Shown: positions 6,131 to 6,878 of the stretch, piece after piece
Numbering within the stretch: position 1 is the stretch's first letter
How the letters are laid out: every line of letters begins with the position of its first letter
Assembly (NCBI GenBank): GCA_003242645.1
Contig: QGVC01000196.1
Location: forward strand, 1-6,878
Direction: 5' to 3'
Source of the DNA: Pseudomonadota bacterium
Lineage (GTDB): Bacteria; Pseudomonadota; Alphaproteobacteria; Rhizobiales; Hyphomicrobiaceae
Length of the DNA: 6,878 bases
Notes under the pieces: generated by a model
Told to the model about the DNA's origin: nothing
Database searches by the model: none
Seen by the model: only the letters and a program-made list of their open reading frames with translations
Translations under genes and position numbers: made by a program

Positions 6131-6878
6131 ATGCGCACACAGGTGGGAATTATCGGTGCAGGGCCGGCAGGCCTGTTGCTTTCGCGGCTGCTGACGCTGC
6201 AGGGGATCGACAATGTCGTGCTGGAGCGTCGCAGCGCAGAGTATGTGTTGGGACGAGTGCGCGCCGGTGTGCTGGAGCGCGGCACCGTCGAGTTGCTCGA
6301 GGAGGCCGGTTGCGCCGACCGCCTGCACCGTGAGGGCCTCGTTCACCGGGGTCTGCAAATCAATTTCGAAGGCAGCTCCCTGCGCATCGATCTCGCGGGC
6401 CTGACGGGCAGCGGGGTCGTCATCTACGGCCAGACCGAAATAACCCGTGATCTCATGACGGCCCGCGAAGCGGATGGAAGCATGACGCTGTACGAGGCCG
6501 AGGCCATCGCGATCGAGGACGTGAAAGGCACCAGACCGCGGATTCGCTATCGGCAAGGCGAGGACGAGGGTGTTCTGGAATGCGATTTCATCGCCGGTTG
6601 CGATGGGTTCCACGGCGTGAGCCGCACTGCCATCCCCGCCGATGCGCTGATTACATACGAGCGCTCTTACCCCTTCGGCTGGCTTGGTGTGCTGGCTGAG
6701 GTCAAGCCGTGCTCTGACGAGCTGATTTATGCAAGCCACAGCGACGGATTTGCGCTCGCCAGCATGCGGACTCCGACCCGCAGCCGTTATTACATCCAAT
6801 GCCCGCTCGATATTCGCCTCGAGGACTGGCCTGACGAAAGATTCTGGGAGGAGCTGAAGCGCAGGCTCGGTCCCGACA
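6131..6878 (+). CDS. pobA: 4-hydroxybenzoate 3-monooxygenase, 3' truncated by window edge
   Basis: PobA is a cytoplasmic FAD-dependent aromatic hydroxylase that uses NAD(P)H and oxygen to turn 4-hydroxybenzoate into protocatechuate, which feeds the beta-ketoadipate pathway. The 249 codons present match the family closely from the first residue; a full enzyme has about 390. The FAD-binding GxGxxG is at 9-14. Arg33, Tyr38, Arg42 and Arg44 lie in the segment known from Pseudomonas work to affect flavin and pyridine-nucleotide binding, which hints at NADPH use. The GCDGFHG motif that helps bind both cofactors is at 156-162. Substrate-site residues Tyr200, Ser211, Arg213 and Tyr221 correspond to Pseudomonas Tyr201, Ser212, Arg214 and Tyr222, offset by one because of a single-residue gap near position 95. 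Tyr385 and Pro293 of the reference fall outside the window. hutH precedes it on the same strand; the usual divergent pobR is not on this side. Confidence 0.96.
   Translation, partial: MRTQVGIIGAGPAGLLLSRLLTLQGIDNVVLERRSAEYVLGRVRAGVLERGTVELLEEAGCADRLHREGLVHRGLQINFEGSSLRIDLAGLTGSGVVIYGQTEITRDLMTAREADGSMTLYEAEAIAIEDVKGTRPRIRYRQGEDEGVLECDFIAGCDGFHGVSRTAIPADALITYERSYPFGWLGVLAEVKPCSDELIYASHSDGFALASMRTPTRSRYYIQCPLDIRLEDWPDERFWEELKRRLGPD

Noticed and set aside
6119..6799. 226-codon minus-strand open frame opposite pobA
   Set aside because: It mirrors the PobA coding frame and shows no independent ribosome binding site or domain.

Overview
The window is a GC-rich stretch of a bacterial chromosome, most likely from an alphaproteobacterium and possibly Hyphomicrobiales. 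I base this on the look of the Mfd fragment, GC-biased third codon positions and strong Shine-Dalgarno sites; no rRNA or other taxonomic marker is present. I see no tRNA, rRNA, CRISPR array, insertion sequence, integrase or origin. Four protein genes account for almost all of the sequence, and two of them run off the ends.

Layout. (1) Positions 1-1558, + strand: the C-terminal half of a transcription-repair coupling factor (Mfd type), cut at the left edge. (2) Positions 1570-3831, - strand: a 753-residue dynamin-like large GTPase homologue that converges on mfd with only 11 bp between the stop codons. (3) Positions 3832-4472: about 640 bp of divergent intergenic DNA with two abutting stem-loops, weak promoter-like matches and no convincing gene. 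(4) Positions 4473-6005, + strand: a complete histidine ammonia-lyase (HutH). (5) Positions 6006-6130: a 125-bp gap with a small hairpin and a perfect 13-bp tandem direct repeat. (6) Positions 6131-6878, + strand: the N-terminal two thirds of 4-hydroxybenzoate 3-monooxygenase (PobA), cut at the right edge.

How the genes relate. The left half pairs a DNA-repair translocase with a dynamin-like protein, but they face each other and cannot share a promoter. The right half is catabolic: HutH makes urocanate from histidine, and PobA makes protocatechuate from 4-hydroxybenzoate. They lie on one strand but belong to different pathways. No other hut gene and no pobR or pca gene is visible.

The most unusual item is the dynamin-like protein. 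Its G1, G3 and G4 nucleotide-binding motifs are all altered at key positions (the Walker lysine and the G3 aspartate are gone), while the frame and surrounding family sequence are intact. It therefore looks like a preserved pseudo-GTPase. Secondary points are a somewhat divergent Mfd, which may be a second paralogue, and the tandem repeat upstream of pobA as a candidate operator.
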